Notes: generated by a model not told the origin, from the sequence alone. Shown: positions 1 through 11,698, counted from the first letter of the stretch. The stretch: 46,572 nucleotides of DNA from an uncultured Mailhella sp. (GCA_944324085.1 CALUUX010000025.1:1-46572), one strand, 5' to 3'. Numbers and translations are program-made.

Positions 1-25
1 GCTTTATGCAACTTTTCGTTTCACC

Positions 26-163
26 TGTCAACAACTTTTTTCAAGTTTTTTTCAGGAAATCGCTTTCGGCGGTGCGCTCGTTTGAGCCTCTGTGCCTCAG
101 CGCGTTTTCGAGTTATGCCCATTTACCCCCGTCTTGTCAAACACTTTTTTTCCATTTTTTTCG
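26..163 (+). repeat. imperfect T-rich direct repeat
   Basis: Two copies of TGTCAA followed by a few bases, then C plus a run of T, CA or CCA, and a second T run ending in TC. Copy 1 is at 26-54 and copy 2 at 135-163, about 80 bases apart. The function is unknown; T-rich repeats of this sort can be remnants of terminators or of a repeated intergenic element. Confidence 0.4.
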
Positions 164-251
164 TTCTTTTTGCAGTTTTTAATATAACTTATTGATTATA
201 GTAATTTTATTTTAAATATATTTTATTCCATCTGAAATTTGCCAAAAAAAT

Positions 252-289
252 GGACGCCCCAAATCTCCATGAAAAAGGGAGGGGCGTCC
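252..289 (-). terminator. intrinsic terminator of the cytochrome gene
   Basis: GGACGCCCC (252-260) pairs with GGGGCGTCC (281-289). Read on the minus strand, the stem is followed by a run of seven T. It lies just downstream of the cytochrome stop codon at 333. Confidence 0.75.
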
Positions 290-332
290 CCTCCCTTTTC
301 TGTCAACCTGTGTTCCGTACGCCGATGACGTA

Positions 333-1181
333 TTACGGATGATTATGGAACTTGTCAGCGACAGCCTCGGAGCCGCTGTGGCAAGGCGTGCAATCCATGT
401 TACCCTTCTGAATATCAGCCATCTTTTCCTTGCCGTGACAGGTCGTGCATCCAGTGACGGATTCCTGCTTGGAAAGAGCTCCCTTCCAGTCCTTTCCGGC
501 CTCGATCTTGGCATTCAGAATCTCAATGGCTTTGCGGCTCACGTCTGCGGTGATACGTCCGCAGCGTTCGCTGCGTTCCTTGCTGTTGGCGGCCAGCTTG
601 GTCGCAAACGACCAGCGGGAAACGGAAATGTGGCAAAGCACGGAATGGGACACGCTGGTCGGCAGATCGCCCTTCACGCCCTGAGCGGCGTCGCCTGGCT
701 TATAGATGGGGAAGGCCGTCTGTTCATACCAGCGGAACAGCTCATTCACCATGGGCGTGACTTCCTTGCGGGGATAGAATACCGCAAAGGCCATGGCAGC
801 GCCGGCAAGCGCGCCGCAAATGGTGCCCCAGTCGGACATGCCACCTTTGAAACCTTCCATCATCGTGAACGGGAAGGTATTGTAGGGCGCGCCGTATTTT
901 TCCGCCATGGTGCCGATGATGCTGTAAAACACCCCGTAACCGCAACCATAGCCCTTGTACCAGTACCCCTGATAGGCCACGGCGCTCGCGGCGGCGATAT
1001 CGTCGATTTTTTTCGGGGTCCAGCCGAATTCTCCGCCCATTTGAGCAAAGTGTCCATTCTTGCCGCCAGACATGGCAGGAGCGGCAGGCGCAGCTATAAC
1101 AGTTCCAGACATGGCGGCGAGGGAACCTCCGACGGCCAGACCGCCCATGGCGCCCAGTATGGCTCTTCTGCTGTAATCCAT
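333..1181 (-). CDS. split-Soret-type dihaem cytochrome c, Tat-exported
   Basis: Predicted periplasmic electron-transfer protein of 282 residues. The N-terminus has a Tat-type signal (SRRAILG at residues 4-10, a hydrophobic stretch, then an Ala/Pro-rich region near 30-36). The middle has a C_GC-type redox region with cysteines at 80, 122, 183 and 207, as expected for an Fe-S centre. The C-terminus carries two CxxCH haem sites, CTTCH (245-249) and CTPCH (264-268). This layout matches the split-Soret cytochrome c of Desulfovibrio desulfuricans. I chose the ATG at 1181 because GGAG sits just upstream and the Tat motif follows at once; an upstream ATG at 1241 would bury the signal. It stands alone, with its own promoter (1250-1278) and terminator (252-289). 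The redox partner is not evident from the neighbours. Confidence 0.85.
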   Translation of the reverse strand: MDYSRRAILGAMGGLAVGGSLAAMSGTVIAAPAAPAMSGGKNGHFAQMGGEFGWTPKKIDDIAAASAVAYQGYWYKGYGCGYGVFYSIIGTMAEKYGAPYNTFPFTMMEGFKGGMSDWGTICGALAGAAMAFAVFYPRKEVTPMVNELFRWYEQTAFPIYKPGDAAQGVKGDLPTSVSHSVLCHISVSRWSFATKLAANSKERSERCGRITADVSRKAIEILNAKIEAGKDWKGALSKQESVTGCTTCHGKEKMADIQKGNMDCTPCHSGSEAVADKFHNHP

Positions 1182-1490
1182 AATCTTCTCCGAGGTAGAA
1201 AATAATACGCGGTAGCCCCTTTTCCATCCGAGAAAAGGCATACGGCCGTACTATGTGATTAATAGAACATTATGTCAATAAACGATAAAAAACAAAAAAA
1301 TCGCAGAGATGTCTCATCCAAATACAGAGCGTTGCCATCTTTTCGCATGACCATGACGCCGCACGCCGAAACGCTTCCCACGCGCTGTTGCGCGGGACGC
1401 ACTTCTTGAGTACACCGAAGGCACGCGCTTCCCTCCTTCAAAACGCGGGAGTCGCGACGAACAATCTGGAAAACGTACAGGAGCTCCGCC
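1182..1490. other. divergent intergenic region, cytochrome / pepD
   Basis: About 300 bases between divergent genes. It holds the cytochrome promoter (1250-1278). A small GC-rich hairpin lies near 1377-1395. The pepD ribosome site (CAGGAG) is at its right edge. No gene seen. Confidence 0.5.
1250..1278 (-). promoter_or_regulatory. sigma70-type promoter of the cytochrome gene
   Basis: On the minus strand TTGACA (1278-1273) is a perfect -35 box. A 17-base spacer leads to CATAGT (1255-1250), a 4/6 match to the -10 box. Transcription would begin near 1243, giving a leader of about 60 bases before the ATG at 1181. Confidence 0.6.
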
Positions 1491-2981
1491 ATGAACAGCG
1501 AATATTGCCTTGAAAAGCCCTATCTCGGATGGTTTGCAAAAATCTGCAGCATACCCCACGAGTCGCGCAACGAACGGCGTCTCAGCGACTTTCTCGTCAG
1601 CTTTGCCAAAGAACGCGACCTCTTCGTTTCACAGGACGCCGCAGGCAACATTCTTATAAAAAAGCCCGGCACTCCGGGCATGGAAAAGGCTCCGACCGTC
1701 ATTCTTCAGGGACACATGGATATGGTGTGCGTGAAAGAAAACGGTCTCGATTTCGACTTCTCCACAACGCCGCTCAAACTCGTGTTCGACGGGGACAAGT
1801 TGCGCGCGGAAGGAACGTCTCTGGGCGCGGACAACGGCATTGCGCTGTCCTACGCGCTCGCGCTGCTGGATTCCCGCGACATTCCCCATCCTCCGCTGGA
1901 AGCGGTGTTTACCGTCGAAGAAGAAGTAGGCATGGGCGGAGCCTCCGCCTTCGACGCCTCACAGCTTACGGCCTCTTTGTTCATCAACATGGATTCCGAA
2001 GAAGAAGGCGTCTTCTGCGTAAGCTGCGCCGGCGGCAGAAGAAGCCGCATGTCCATTCCCGTGACGTTCGAAAAAACGGAAGCCATGCCCAACGAGGAAA
2101 AAGGCGTTTTCCGTCGCGTCACCGTAGGCGGACTGGCGGGCGGACATTCCGGTCTGGAAATCATCAAGGAACGAGGCAACGCCAACAAGCTGCTCGCCCG
2201 GATTCTGGACGATCTCATGAGAAAAGTCCCCTGCCACATGGTCTCCCTGAACGGGGGAACCGCCGCCAACGCCATTCCGAAGGAAAGTTCCGCCGTACTC
2301 GTTCTTCACGCCGACGACAAAGCTCTGCGGAAAGAGCTCGACGCCTGGGCCGACGCCTTCCGCCACGAACTGCGGGGCGCGGACGGAGCCGGACTTACCG
2401 TCATGCTTTCCGAAGCGGAACGCGCGGAACGCGTTCTCACCGCGGAATCCGCCAACAGAGTAATTTCGGCCGCGCTGCTGATCCCCGACGGCATAGCGTC
2501 CATGGACATGACCATCACCTCCCAGCGTCTTGTGGAAAGCTCCAACAACTTCGCCATGATCCGCATGGAAGAAGACAACGTGGTCTTTCACTGCCAGACC
2601 AGAAGCTCGTCCGCCAGCAGAAAAGACGCGCTCTGCCGACAGCTCGACGTGCTCGGAAATATGGTCGGCGCGACGGTGGAACATTCCGGCGACTACCCCG
2701 CCTGGGAATACAATCCCGATTCCAAACTCCAGCCGCTTTTTGAAAAGGCGTATCGGGATCTCTTCGGCAAAAATGCCAGAGTGGAAGGCATTCACGCCGG
2801 ACTGGAATGTGGACTCTTTGCCGAAAAATTCAAAAATCTCGGCCATGCCATGGATTTTCTCTCCTTCGGCCCCGATGTCGTCGGAGCTCACTCCACCAAG
2901 GAAACGCTTTACCTCGCATCGGCGGAACGTTCGTGGAACCTGCTTAAGGAAGTGTTGCGCCGCATAGGCGAACAAGGCTAA
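1491..2981 (+). CDS. pepD: aminoacyl-histidine dipeptidase, M20 family (PepD)
   Basis: Cytosolic di-zinc peptidase of 496 residues, the usual PepD length, which splits Xaa-His and other dipeptides and recycles amino acids. The metal-site motifs are visible: GHMDMV (H75, D77), GADNGIA (D114), the EEE block at 143-145 including the general-base glutamate, NMDSEEEG (D168), and a late HAGLECG histidine. The first ~190 residues and the last ~120 form the catalytic domain, with a lid domain between. Start: ATG at 1491 with CAGGAG upstream. It is a single-gene unit closed by the strong hairpin at 3015-3050. The three amino-acid-type symporters next door on the other strand fit a peptide/amino-acid theme, but that link is inference. 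Confidence 0.92.
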   Translation: MNSEYCLEKPYLGWFAKICSIPHESRNERRLSDFLVSFAKERDLFVSQDAAGNILIKKPGTPGMEKAPTVILQGHMDMVCVKENGLDFDFSTTPLKLVFDGDKLRAEGTSLGADNGIALSYALALLDSRDIPHPPLEAVFTVEEEVGMGGASAFDASQLTASLFINMDSEEEGVFCVSCAGGRRSRMSIPVTFEKTEAMPNEEKGVFRRVTVGGLAGGHSGLEIIKERGNANKLLARILDDLMRKVPCHMVSLNGGTAANAIPKESSAVLVLHADDKALRKELDAWADAFRHELRGADGAGLTVMLSEAERAERVLTAESANRVISAALLIPDGIASMDMTITSQRLVESSNNFAMIRMEEDNVVFHCQTRSSSASRKDALCRQLDVLGNMVGATVEHSGDYPAWEYNPDSKLQPLFEKAYRDLFGKNARVEGIHAGLECGLFAEKFKNLGHAMDFLSFGPDVVGAHSTKETLYLASAERSWNLLKEVLRRIGEQG

Positions 2982-3014
2982 CGACAGAAACGTCCACGCC
3001 AAGGCTCCTCATCA

Positions 3015-3050
3015 AAAGAAGGCCGCGTTCTCACAAACGCGGCCTTCTTT
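3015..3050. terminator. bidirectional terminator pepD / NSS symporter 1
   Basis: A perfect 15-bp stem: AAAGAAGGCCGCGTT (3015-3029) pairs with 3036-3050, with a six-base loop. A/T-rich flanks on both arms let it serve both convergent genes (pepD stop at 2981, symporter stop at 3075). Confidence 0.88.
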
Positions 3051-3074
3051 CTGCACAGGATTAACGATCCGTCT

Positions 3075-4439
3075 TTAAAAGAACTTTTGAACGTATCCCT
3101 GCACAAACACCAGCGCCACCACGAGCGGAAGAATCCAGCTCAAATAGAAGCGGAGAAAACAAGGAAACTTCACGCCTCGTCCCGCGTCGGCTTCCGCGAC
3201 GAAATTCTCCCAGCCCCAGCCGAATCTGTGGCAGCAGAAAAGCATAAACGTGATCGCGCCGATGGAAAGCAGATTGTTGCTGAGAATGAAGTCCTCCAGA
3301 TCCATGAGCGTGCTGCCCTTGCCCAAGGGCTGAATGCCGGAGAGCACGTTGAAGCCGAGCACGCAGGGCAGGGTGAGCAGAGTGAGCGCCACGCCGTTCA
3401 CCACCGTGGACTTGCGGCGCGACCATTTCCACACGTCCATGCTGTAGGAAATGATGTTCTCGATAACGGTGATGACCGTGGTAAGCGCGGCCGCACTCAT
3501 GAACACAAAAAAGAGCGTCCCCCAGAATCGTCCGCCGGACATGGAATTGAACACGTTGGGCAGCGTGATGAAAATCAGGCCAGGGCCGGAATCCGGTTCC
3601 ACGCCGAAGGCGAAACAGGCCGGGAAAATGATGAATCCCGACATCATGGCCACAAAGGTGTCCAGAAAGACAATCCAGAGCGACTCCTGCGTGATGGTGT
3701 ATTCCCGGCCGAGATAACTGCCGAAAATGCACATGGATCCAATGCCGAGGCCGAGAGTGAAAAACGCCTGATTCATGGCGTCGTTGAGCAGGCTCCAGAT
3801 CCCCGCGTTCACGGCGCGCTCCCAGTCAGGAGCAAGATAGAACGTCAGCCCTTCCAGCGCGCCGGGCAACGTGACGGCCCGCACGGCCAGCCCGATCATG
3901 ATGACGAGAAGCCCGGTCATCATGAGTTTCACTACGCGTTCTATGCCCCGGCGCAACCCAAAACCGCACACGATAAAGCAAAGTATGGAAGTGAGAAAAG
4001 CCCAGAAGGTCATGCCCGCAGGATCGGCAAGCATGGCGCCGAACGCGGCGGGCATCTGATCCGAAGAAATCGCCATCTGCCCCGAGGCCGTTCTCCACAC
4101 ATAAAAAAGCATCCATCCGGCCACAGGAATATAAAACATCATAAGCAGATAACTGCCCACAATGCTCAGCCATCCCATCTTATGCCAGGACGAGCCCTCA
4201 GGTTCCAGCACGCGCAGGGCGTTGCCGAGATTCTGCTGCGAAGCGCGCCCCACGGAAAATTCCATAATCAGCAAAGGAAGCGCCAGAAGCAGCAAAAAGA
4301 AAAGATACGCCACGACAAACACGGCTCCGCCGTACTTGCCCGTGATGTAGGGAAACCTCCACACATTACCCAGACCTATGGCGCAGCCTGCGGAAACAAA
4401 AAGAAAACCGATGCGGCTGGCCATTCTCTCGCGTTGCAT
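3075..4439 (-). CDS. NSS-family sodium-dependent transporter, copy 1
   Basis: Inner-membrane Na+-coupled symporter of the neurotransmitter:sodium symporter (LeuT/SNF) family, 454 residues, with the usual 11-12 hydrophobic helices. The unwound TM1 signature is clear near residues 16-40 (SAGCAIGLGNVWRFPY, then KYGGAVF), as is the MEFSVGRAS loop after TM2. Substrates of bacterial relatives are amino acids, often aromatic or branched; which one is carried here cannot be read from the sequence. Start: ATG at 4439 with GGAG upstream; this also aligns it with the MAQREQ and MNQREQ starts of copies 2 and 3. A TTG at 4460 is in frame but less likely. It is the most diverged of three tandem paralogues. 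Confidence 0.85.
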   Translation of the reverse strand: MQRERMASRIGFLFVSAGCAIGLGNVWRFPYITGKYGGAVFVVAYLFFLLLLALPLLIMEFSVGRASQQNLGNALRVLEPEGSSWHKMGWLSIVGSYLLMMFYIPVAGWMLFYVWRTASGQMAISSDQMPAAFGAMLADPAGMTFWAFLTSILCFIVCGFGLRRGIERVVKLMMTGLLVIMIGLAVRAVTLPGALEGLTFYLAPDWERAVNAGIWSLLNDAMNQAFFTLGLGIGSMCIFGSYLGREYTITQESLWIVFLDTFVAMMSGFIIFPACFAFGVEPDSGPGLIFITLPNVFNSMSGGRFWGTLFFVFMSAAALTTVITVIENIISYSMDVWKWSRRKSTVVNGVALTLLTLPCVLGFNVLSGIQPLGKGSTLMDLEDFILSNNLLSIGAITFMLFCCHRFGWGWENFVAEADAGRGVKFPCFLRFYLSWILPLVVALVFVQGYVQKFF

Positions 4440-4461
4440 GATCCACTCCGAAAAACGCAAT

Positions 4462-4500
4462 CCGGCGCGCCTCCTCTCCGCAAAGAAGAACGCGCGCCGG
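4462..4500 (-). terminator. hairpin between NSS copies 2 and 1
   Basis: CCGGCGCGC (4462-4470) pairs perfectly with GCGCGCCGG (4492-4500). On the minus strand a TTTTT run follows about six bases after the stem. It may end or attenuate transcription leaving copy 2 before copy 1. Confidence 0.5.
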
Positions 4501-4518
4501 CTCTATCGGTAAAAAAGA

Positions 4519-5883
4519 CTAGAAGAACTTCTGGATATATCCTTCCACGAATATGACCAGAAGCACGACGGGCAGTATCCATGTCAGGTAGAAACGCAGA
4601 AACTTCGGAAACTTCATGCCGGCGCCGGCATCGGCTTCGGCAATGAACTTATCCCAGCCCCAGCCATAACGCTGGCAGCAGAACAAGCAGAAGATCAGCG
4701 ATCCCAGAGGCAACAAATTGTTGCTGATGATGAAGTCCTCAAGATCCATGATGGTGGAACCAGCCCCCAGAGGCTGAAACTCCGACCAGAGATTAAAGCC
4801 GAGAATGCAGGGCAGCGTGCACAAGGTCAGCACAACGCAGTTCACCTTGACCGCCTTCTTTCTCGACCATTCATAGGTATCCATGAAATGAGAAATAATG
4901 TTCTCCAGCACGGCGATGACCGTGGTGAGCGCGGCCGCGCTCATAAACACGAAGAACAGCGCGCCCCAGAAGCGGCCGCCGGCCATGTTGTTGAAGATGT
5001 TGGGCAGCGTGATGAAGATGAGGCCGGGGCCGGCGTCGGGCTGCACGCCGAAGGCGAAGCACGCCGGGAAAATGATGAGGCCCGACATGAACGCCACGAA
5101 GGTGTCCAGAGAAACGATGAACACCGATTCCTTGGTCAGGGCGTTGTCCCGGTTGAGATAGCTGCCGAAAATGCACATGGCGCCGATGCCGATGCTCAGG
5201 GTGAAGAAGGCCTGATTCATGGCGTCGTTGAGAAGCGACATGATGCCGGCGTCCATGGCGCGCTGAAGGTCGGGCACGAGATAGAAGGCAACGCCCTTCA
5301 TGCTGCCGGGCAGAGTGAGGGAATGCACGGCAAGGCCGACGACGATGACGAGCAGTCCGCCCATCATGATTTTGACCACGCGCTCCACGCCCTTCTGAAG
5401 CCCGAGCGCGCACACGCCGAAGCATCCGAGGGAGGCGACAAGCGTCCAGAAAAGCATGATGCCCGGACTGGCAAGCAGATTGGAAAAGACTCCCGGCACC
5501 TGATCCACGGGAACGGAAAGCGTGCCCGTCACGGTGGCCCAGCAGTAATACATCATCCATCCGGCCACGGGAATGTAGAACATCATGAGCGCGTAGGAGC
5601 CTATGATGCTGAAACAGCCGAAATAGCTCCATTTGGAACCGGGCTTGAGTTCACGAAAGGCGCGGGACATGTTTCGCCTGGAAGCGCGCCCGACGGTGAA
5701 TTCCATGATGAGAATGGGCAGCCCCATGCCGAGAAGAAACACAAGATAGGCGACAAGAAAAACAGCGCCGCCGTATTTGCCCGTAATAAAAGGAAAACGC
5801 CATACATTGCCGAGTCCGATGGCACAACCGGCGGAAAGGAAAAGAAAACCCAGCCGACTGGCGAGCTGTTCTCGTTGAGCCAT
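4519..5883 (-). CDS. NSS-family sodium-dependent transporter, copy 2
   Basis: Second tandem NSS symporter, 454 residues and nearly colinear with its neighbours. The TM1 signature (SAGCAIGLGNVWRFPF) and the KYGGAVF loop are intact, as is the conserved MNQAFFTLSIGIG segment in the middle. Start: ATG at 5883 with AGGAG upstream. The stop lies 79 bases before copy 1, with a GC-rich hairpin in the gap. By eye it is closer to copy 3 than to copy 1. All key family motifs are intact, so all three copies look functional; different substrates are possible but not shown. Confidence 0.87.
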   Translation of the reverse strand: MAQREQLASRLGFLFLSAGCAIGLGNVWRFPFITGKYGGAVFLVAYLVFLLGMGLPILIMEFTVGRASRRNMSRAFRELKPGSKWSYFGCFSIIGSYALMMFYIPVAGWMMYYCWATVTGTLSVPVDQVPGVFSNLLASPGIMLFWTLVASLGCFGVCALGLQKGVERVVKIMMGGLLVIVVGLAVHSLTLPGSMKGVAFYLVPDLQRAMDAGIMSLLNDAMNQAFFTLSIGIGAMCIFGSYLNRDNALTKESVFIVSLDTFVAFMSGLIIFPACFAFGVQPDAGPGLIFITLPNIFNNMAGGRFWGALFFVFMSAAALTTVIAVLENIISHFMDTYEWSRKKAVKVNCVVLTLCTLPCILGFNLWSEFQPLGAGSTIMDLEDFIISNNLLPLGSLIFCLFCCQRYGWGWDKFIAEADAGAGMKFPKFLRFYLTWILPVVLLVIFVEGYIQKFF

Positions 5884-6010
5884 AGTATATTTCTCCTTGG
5901 CGGAAATCTTTTTTCTTCATATATGTGAAACAGGACGGCCCGGCAACCGGAAAAAACCGGCTTCCGCGGCCGCCTCCTCTTCACAAAGGCTCCGACTCCC
6001 GCCGAAAAAA

Positions 6011-6045
6011 CGACGGAAAATCGTCGGGATGCGTCGTCTTTCCGT
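6011..6045 (-). terminator. hairpin terminator after NSS copy 3
   Basis: ACGGAAA (6013-6019) pairs with TTTCCGT (6039-6045), and a nested CGACG/CGTCG pair (6011-6015 / 6022-6026) is an alternative fold. On the minus strand the structure is followed by TTTTTT, placing it as a terminator for copy 3 before copy 2 begins. Confidence 0.55.
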
Positions 6046-6087
6046 TTTTTGAAACAGTCTTACAAATTCGTTAAAATTCTTCCGAAA

Positions 6088-7455
6088 TTAAAAGAACTTC
6101 TGAATGTATCCCTGCGCGAAGATGAAAAGAAACACCACCGGCAGAACCCAGGTCAGATAGAAGCGCAGAAACTTGGGGAACTTCATGCCCCGACCCGTGT
6201 CGGCCTCGGCAATAAAGTTGTCCCAGCCCCAGCCGTAGCGGTGACAGCAGAACAGCATGAACAGGAACGAACCCAGCGGAAGAATGTTGTTGCTGATGAT
6301 GAAGTCTTCAAGATCAAGCACCGCGCTGCCGGGGCCGAAGGGCTGGAAGTCGGACCAGACATTGAAGCCGAGAATGCAGGGCAGAGTGAGCAGGGTGAGC
6401 ACCACGAAATTGATGATGGTGGACTTTTTGCGCGACCAGCCGTAGCCGTCCATGAAAAACGCAATGATGTTTTCGAGCACCGCAATGACCGTGGTGAGCG
6501 CGGCCGCACTCATGAACACGAAGAACAAAAAGCCCCAGAAGCGGCCGCCGGTCATGTTGTTGAAGATGTTGGGCAGGGTGATGAAAATGAGACCGGGCCC
6601 GGCGTCCGGCGTCACGCCGAAGGCGAAGCAGGCGGGGAAGATGATGAGCCCGGCGGTCAGGGCCACAAAGGTGTCCAGCGCCACGATGAGCACGGATTCC
6701 TGCGTAAGCGAGCGATCCTTCTTCAGGTAGCTGCCGAAAATGCACATGCTGCCCATGCCCACGCTCAGGGTGAAGAAGGCCTGATTCATGGCGTCGTTCA
6801 CCAGAGCGAGAAAGCCCGCGTCCACGGCGCGTCCGAGATCGGGCTTGAGATAGAATTCCAGCCCCTTGGAGCCGCCTTCCAGAAAACAGGAGTGCAGGGC
6901 GAGCCCCAGCATGATGACAAGCAGCCCCAGCATCATGACCTTGACCACGCGCTCCACGCCCCGCTGCAGGCCCTGTCCGCAGATCGCGAAGCACGACGCG
7001 GACACCACTACGGTCCAGAACAGCAGCAGCCAAGGATCGGCAAGCATGCCGCCGAACACCGCCGGAACCTGCTCCGTGGGAACATCCAGACGGCCGGACA
7101 GCATGAACCAGCAGTAGCAGAGCATCCAGCCGGCAATGGGAATGTAGAACATCATCAGAAGATAGTTGCCTATGGGGCTCATGATGCCGAACCTGTGCCA
7201 CCAGCTGCCCCGGGGCTCAAGCCTGGCCAGCGCGTGGGCCATGTTGCGCTGCGTGGCGCGCCCCACGGAAAATTCCATGACCAGCACGGGAAGCCCCACG
7301 AAGATCAGGAAAAGCAGATAAACCACAAGAAAGACAGCGCCGCCGTACTTGCCCGTAATATACGGAAAGCGCCATACGTTGCCGAGCCCGATGGCGCACC
7401 CGGCGGAAAGGAGCAAAAAGCCCAATCTGCTGGCCAGTTGTTCGCGCTGATTCAT
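6088..7455 (-). CDS. NSS-family sodium-dependent transporter, copy 3
   Basis: Third tandem NSS symporter, 455 residues. It has the same TM1 signature (SAGCAIGLGNVWRFPY) and KYGGAVFLV loop, MEFSVGRATQ after TM2, and a C-terminus ending in GYIQKFF like its neighbours. Start: ATG at 7455 with AGGAG upstream. It is the first of the three in the direction of transcription, and a terminator-like hairpin separates it from copy 2, so each copy may be expressed on its own. The order and shared ends point to tandem duplication in this lineage. Confidence 0.87.
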   Translation of the reverse strand: MNQREQLASRLGFLLLSAGCAIGLGNVWRFPYITGKYGGAVFLVVYLLFLIFVGLPVLVMEFSVGRATQRNMAHALARLEPRGSWWHRFGIMSPIGNYLLMMFYIPIAGWMLCYCWFMLSGRLDVPTEQVPAVFGGMLADPWLLLFWTVVVSASCFAICGQGLQRGVERVVKVMMLGLLVIMLGLALHSCFLEGGSKGLEFYLKPDLGRAVDAGFLALVNDAMNQAFFTLSVGMGSMCIFGSYLKKDRSLTQESVLIVALDTFVALTAGLIIFPACFAFGVTPDAGPGLIFITLPNIFNNMTGGRFWGFLFFVFMSAAALTTVIAVLENIIAFFMDGYGWSRKKSTIINFVVLTLLTLPCILGFNVWSDFQPFGPGSAVLDLEDFIISNNILPLGSFLFMLFCCHRYGWGWDNFIAEADTGRGMKFPKFLRFYLTWVLPVVFLFIFAQGYIQKFF

Positions 7456-7723
7456 AATGGTTCTCCTGAAGATGATTTCTTCTAGCTATAGGCTAAAACT
7501 CCTCGACACGGCAACAGAAAAAGCTTCCGTTTTCTCATTTCCGAGCTTGCGCTGCGGCTTCCCATAGACTAGAGCTTTCTCAACGACGCGGCACCAACCG
7601 TCGTCGCCGCGCAAGACCCATGGCACTCGCTTGCCATTGACCGGAAAACCAGTTTCCGGACGCCGCGAGCCCTCCATTGTTCATCTTCGCCCAACGCCCC
7701 ACGCATGCCTACAGGAACCCTTC

Positions 7724-9046
7724 ATGGACGCACACCATCATAAACGCTGGACGATACGGGCCAACAGAATTCTCCTCGCGCTGGAAGGCGCGATCATCGG
7801 GCTCGGAGCCGCCTGCGTCATCTGCTGTTTCCGACTCGCCCGCGATCATGCGGCTCCCGCGCTTTCCTCCTGGCTTTCCACATGGAAGGAACACTGGTGG
7901 ATCGCTCCCCTCTGGCTGCTCGCTCTCATCGCGGCGGCCCGCTTTCTGGGATGGCTGGTCAAAAAAACGCCGCTCATTTCCGGCAGCGGCATTCCTCAGA
8001 CGGAACTCATTGTCCGCGGCAAACTTCATCTTTCCCGGGGCGACTGGCTTAAAGTGCTCCCCGCCAAATTCGTAGGCTGTCTGGTATCCACGGTGGGCGG
8101 ACTTTCCCTCGGCCGCGAGGGACCGTGCATACAGATGGGCGCGGCCACCGCCGCCCTGCTGACGGGACTCTGGGAACGCTTCTCGTTTTCCGGTCACATT
8201 CACGTCGCCGCCGGAGCCGCCGCGGGCATGACGGCCGCGTTCGGCTCTCCCGTCGCCGGCGTGCTGTTCGTGTTTGAGGAAATGAAAAGCCGGTTCACCT
8301 GGGGGGGCTTCATCGCCGTTGGCTGCGCCGCGGCGACCGCCGCGCTCGCCACGCGCTTCCTGTTCGGTTTTGGGCTTATTTTTCCTTTTCAGGCCATACG
8401 TTCTCTTCCGCTCTCATCGTTCTGGCTGCTTCCCGTCATGGGCGTCGTCATGGGCGCGGCGGGAGTGCTTTACAATAAAGCTCTTCTCGGCACCAAAAAC
8501 GCCGAAGCTCTGCACACGCCTCTTTCCCAGAAATGGCGCATCCTGCCTCCCATGCTTGCCGCCTTCGTTCTGTGGTTTGCCTGCCCGGCCGTGCTCGGAG
8601 GCGGAGAAGATCTGGCGGGCGGACTGATACGACTGCCCTCAGACCCCGGCTCCGCACTTTCTCTTCTTCTGACGCTCGCCTCCCTGAAAATCGCCTTTTC
8701 TCTGTTCAGCTACACGGGCAACGTGCCTGGAGGCATACTCATGCCCATGCTCTGCATCGGAGCCCTCCTCGGCGCGCTGTGCGGGCAGGCCGTTTCCGCC
8801 GCGGGTCTCATTTCCCCCGACGCATGGAACGCTTTTCTTATTTACGGCATGGTGGGCTTCTTTGTTTCCATGGTGCGCGTGCCTCTGACGGGAACCGCGC
8901 TGGTCATGGAAATGTCCGGCGCGCTCCCGTGCCTGCCCGGAGCCATTATTGTGGCTTTCGTCGCGTCGTGGACGGCCAACGCCCTCCGCTGCCCTCCGGT
9001 TTACGATTCCCTGCGCGCCGCCATTGTAGTTTCGAGAAAAAAATAG
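7724..9046 (+). CDS. CLC-family Cl-/H+ antiporter
   Basis: Inner-membrane chloride/proton exchanger of 440 residues with no CBS tail, the size of the bare bacterial CLC core. The signatures are present: GSGIP (87-91), GREGP (130-134, with gating glutamate E132), and GNVPGGILMP later on. The proton-relay glutamate is kept in LFVFEEM (E185/E186), and a Tyr in PPVYDSL near the C-terminus matches the central anion-site Tyr. With both glutamates it should be an exchanger, not a channel. E. coli homologues act in acid resistance. Start: ATG at 7724 with AGGAA upstream; an upstream in-frame TTG at 7631 is unlikely. It is divergent from NSS copy 3 and ends at a strong terminator. Confidence 0.88.
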   Translation: MDAHHHKRWTIRANRILLALEGAIIGLGAACVICCFRLARDHAAPALSSWLSTWKEHWWIAPLWLLALIAAARFLGWLVKKTPLISGSGIPQTELIVRGKLHLSRGDWLKVLPAKFVGCLVSTVGGLSLGREGPCIQMGAATAALLTGLWERFSFSGHIHVAAGAAAGMTAAFGSPVAGVLFVFEEMKSRFTWGGFIAVGCAAATAALATRFLFGFGLIFPFQAIRSLPLSSFWLLPVMGVVMGAAGVLYNKALLGTKNAEALHTPLSQKWRILPPMLAAFVLWFACPAVLGGGEDLAGGLIRLPSDPGSALSLLLTLASLKIAFSLFSYTGNVPGGILMPMLCIGALLGALCGQAVSAAGLISPDAWNAFLIYGMVGFFVSMVRVPLTGTALVMEMSGALPCLPGAIIVAFVASWTANALRCPPVYDSLRAAIVVSRKK

Positions 9047-9142
9047 AAGAACTTTTCTTCTATTACGGAGGGAGAGAAAAAACTTGAAGAGGGCCTTCCA
9101 CCAATGGCCCGTTTTCTCTCTCAGCGTCGCAACATACCATAC

Positions 9143-9181
9143 AAAAATCCCCGTCTCTCTCGAAGAGAAACGGGGATTTTT
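9143..9181 (+). terminator. intrinsic terminator of the CLC gene
   Basis: AAAAATCCCCG (9143-9153) pairs with CGGGGATTTTT (9171-9181), and further bases in the loop can pair. A T-rich tail follows on the + strand. It lies between the convergent CLC and gyrA genes and may serve both. Confidence 0.85.
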
Positions 9182-9259
9182 TATTTCGCTCGAAACGAAA
9201 CGTCACAAGAAAAGGGGACGGAGAAAAAACTTTTCCAAACGGTCCCTCTCCAGTGTTTT

Positions 9260-11698
<2,439 letters not shown>

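Larger units (their letters stand above)
1..332. other. AT-rich gene-free left edge
   Basis: No credible gene is visible here. The stretch is T-rich and holds a degenerate repeated motif (positions 26-54 and 135-163), an AT-rich segment around 170-235, and the terminator hairpin of the cytochrome gene (252-289). It probably lies between the cytochrome gene and a gene outside the window. Confidence 0.6.

Noticed and set aside
339..1205. 288-codon frame antisense to the split-Soret cytochrome
   Set aside because: The minus-strand gene has a Tat signal, two CxxCH sites, a promoter and a terminator; the plus frame has no motif.
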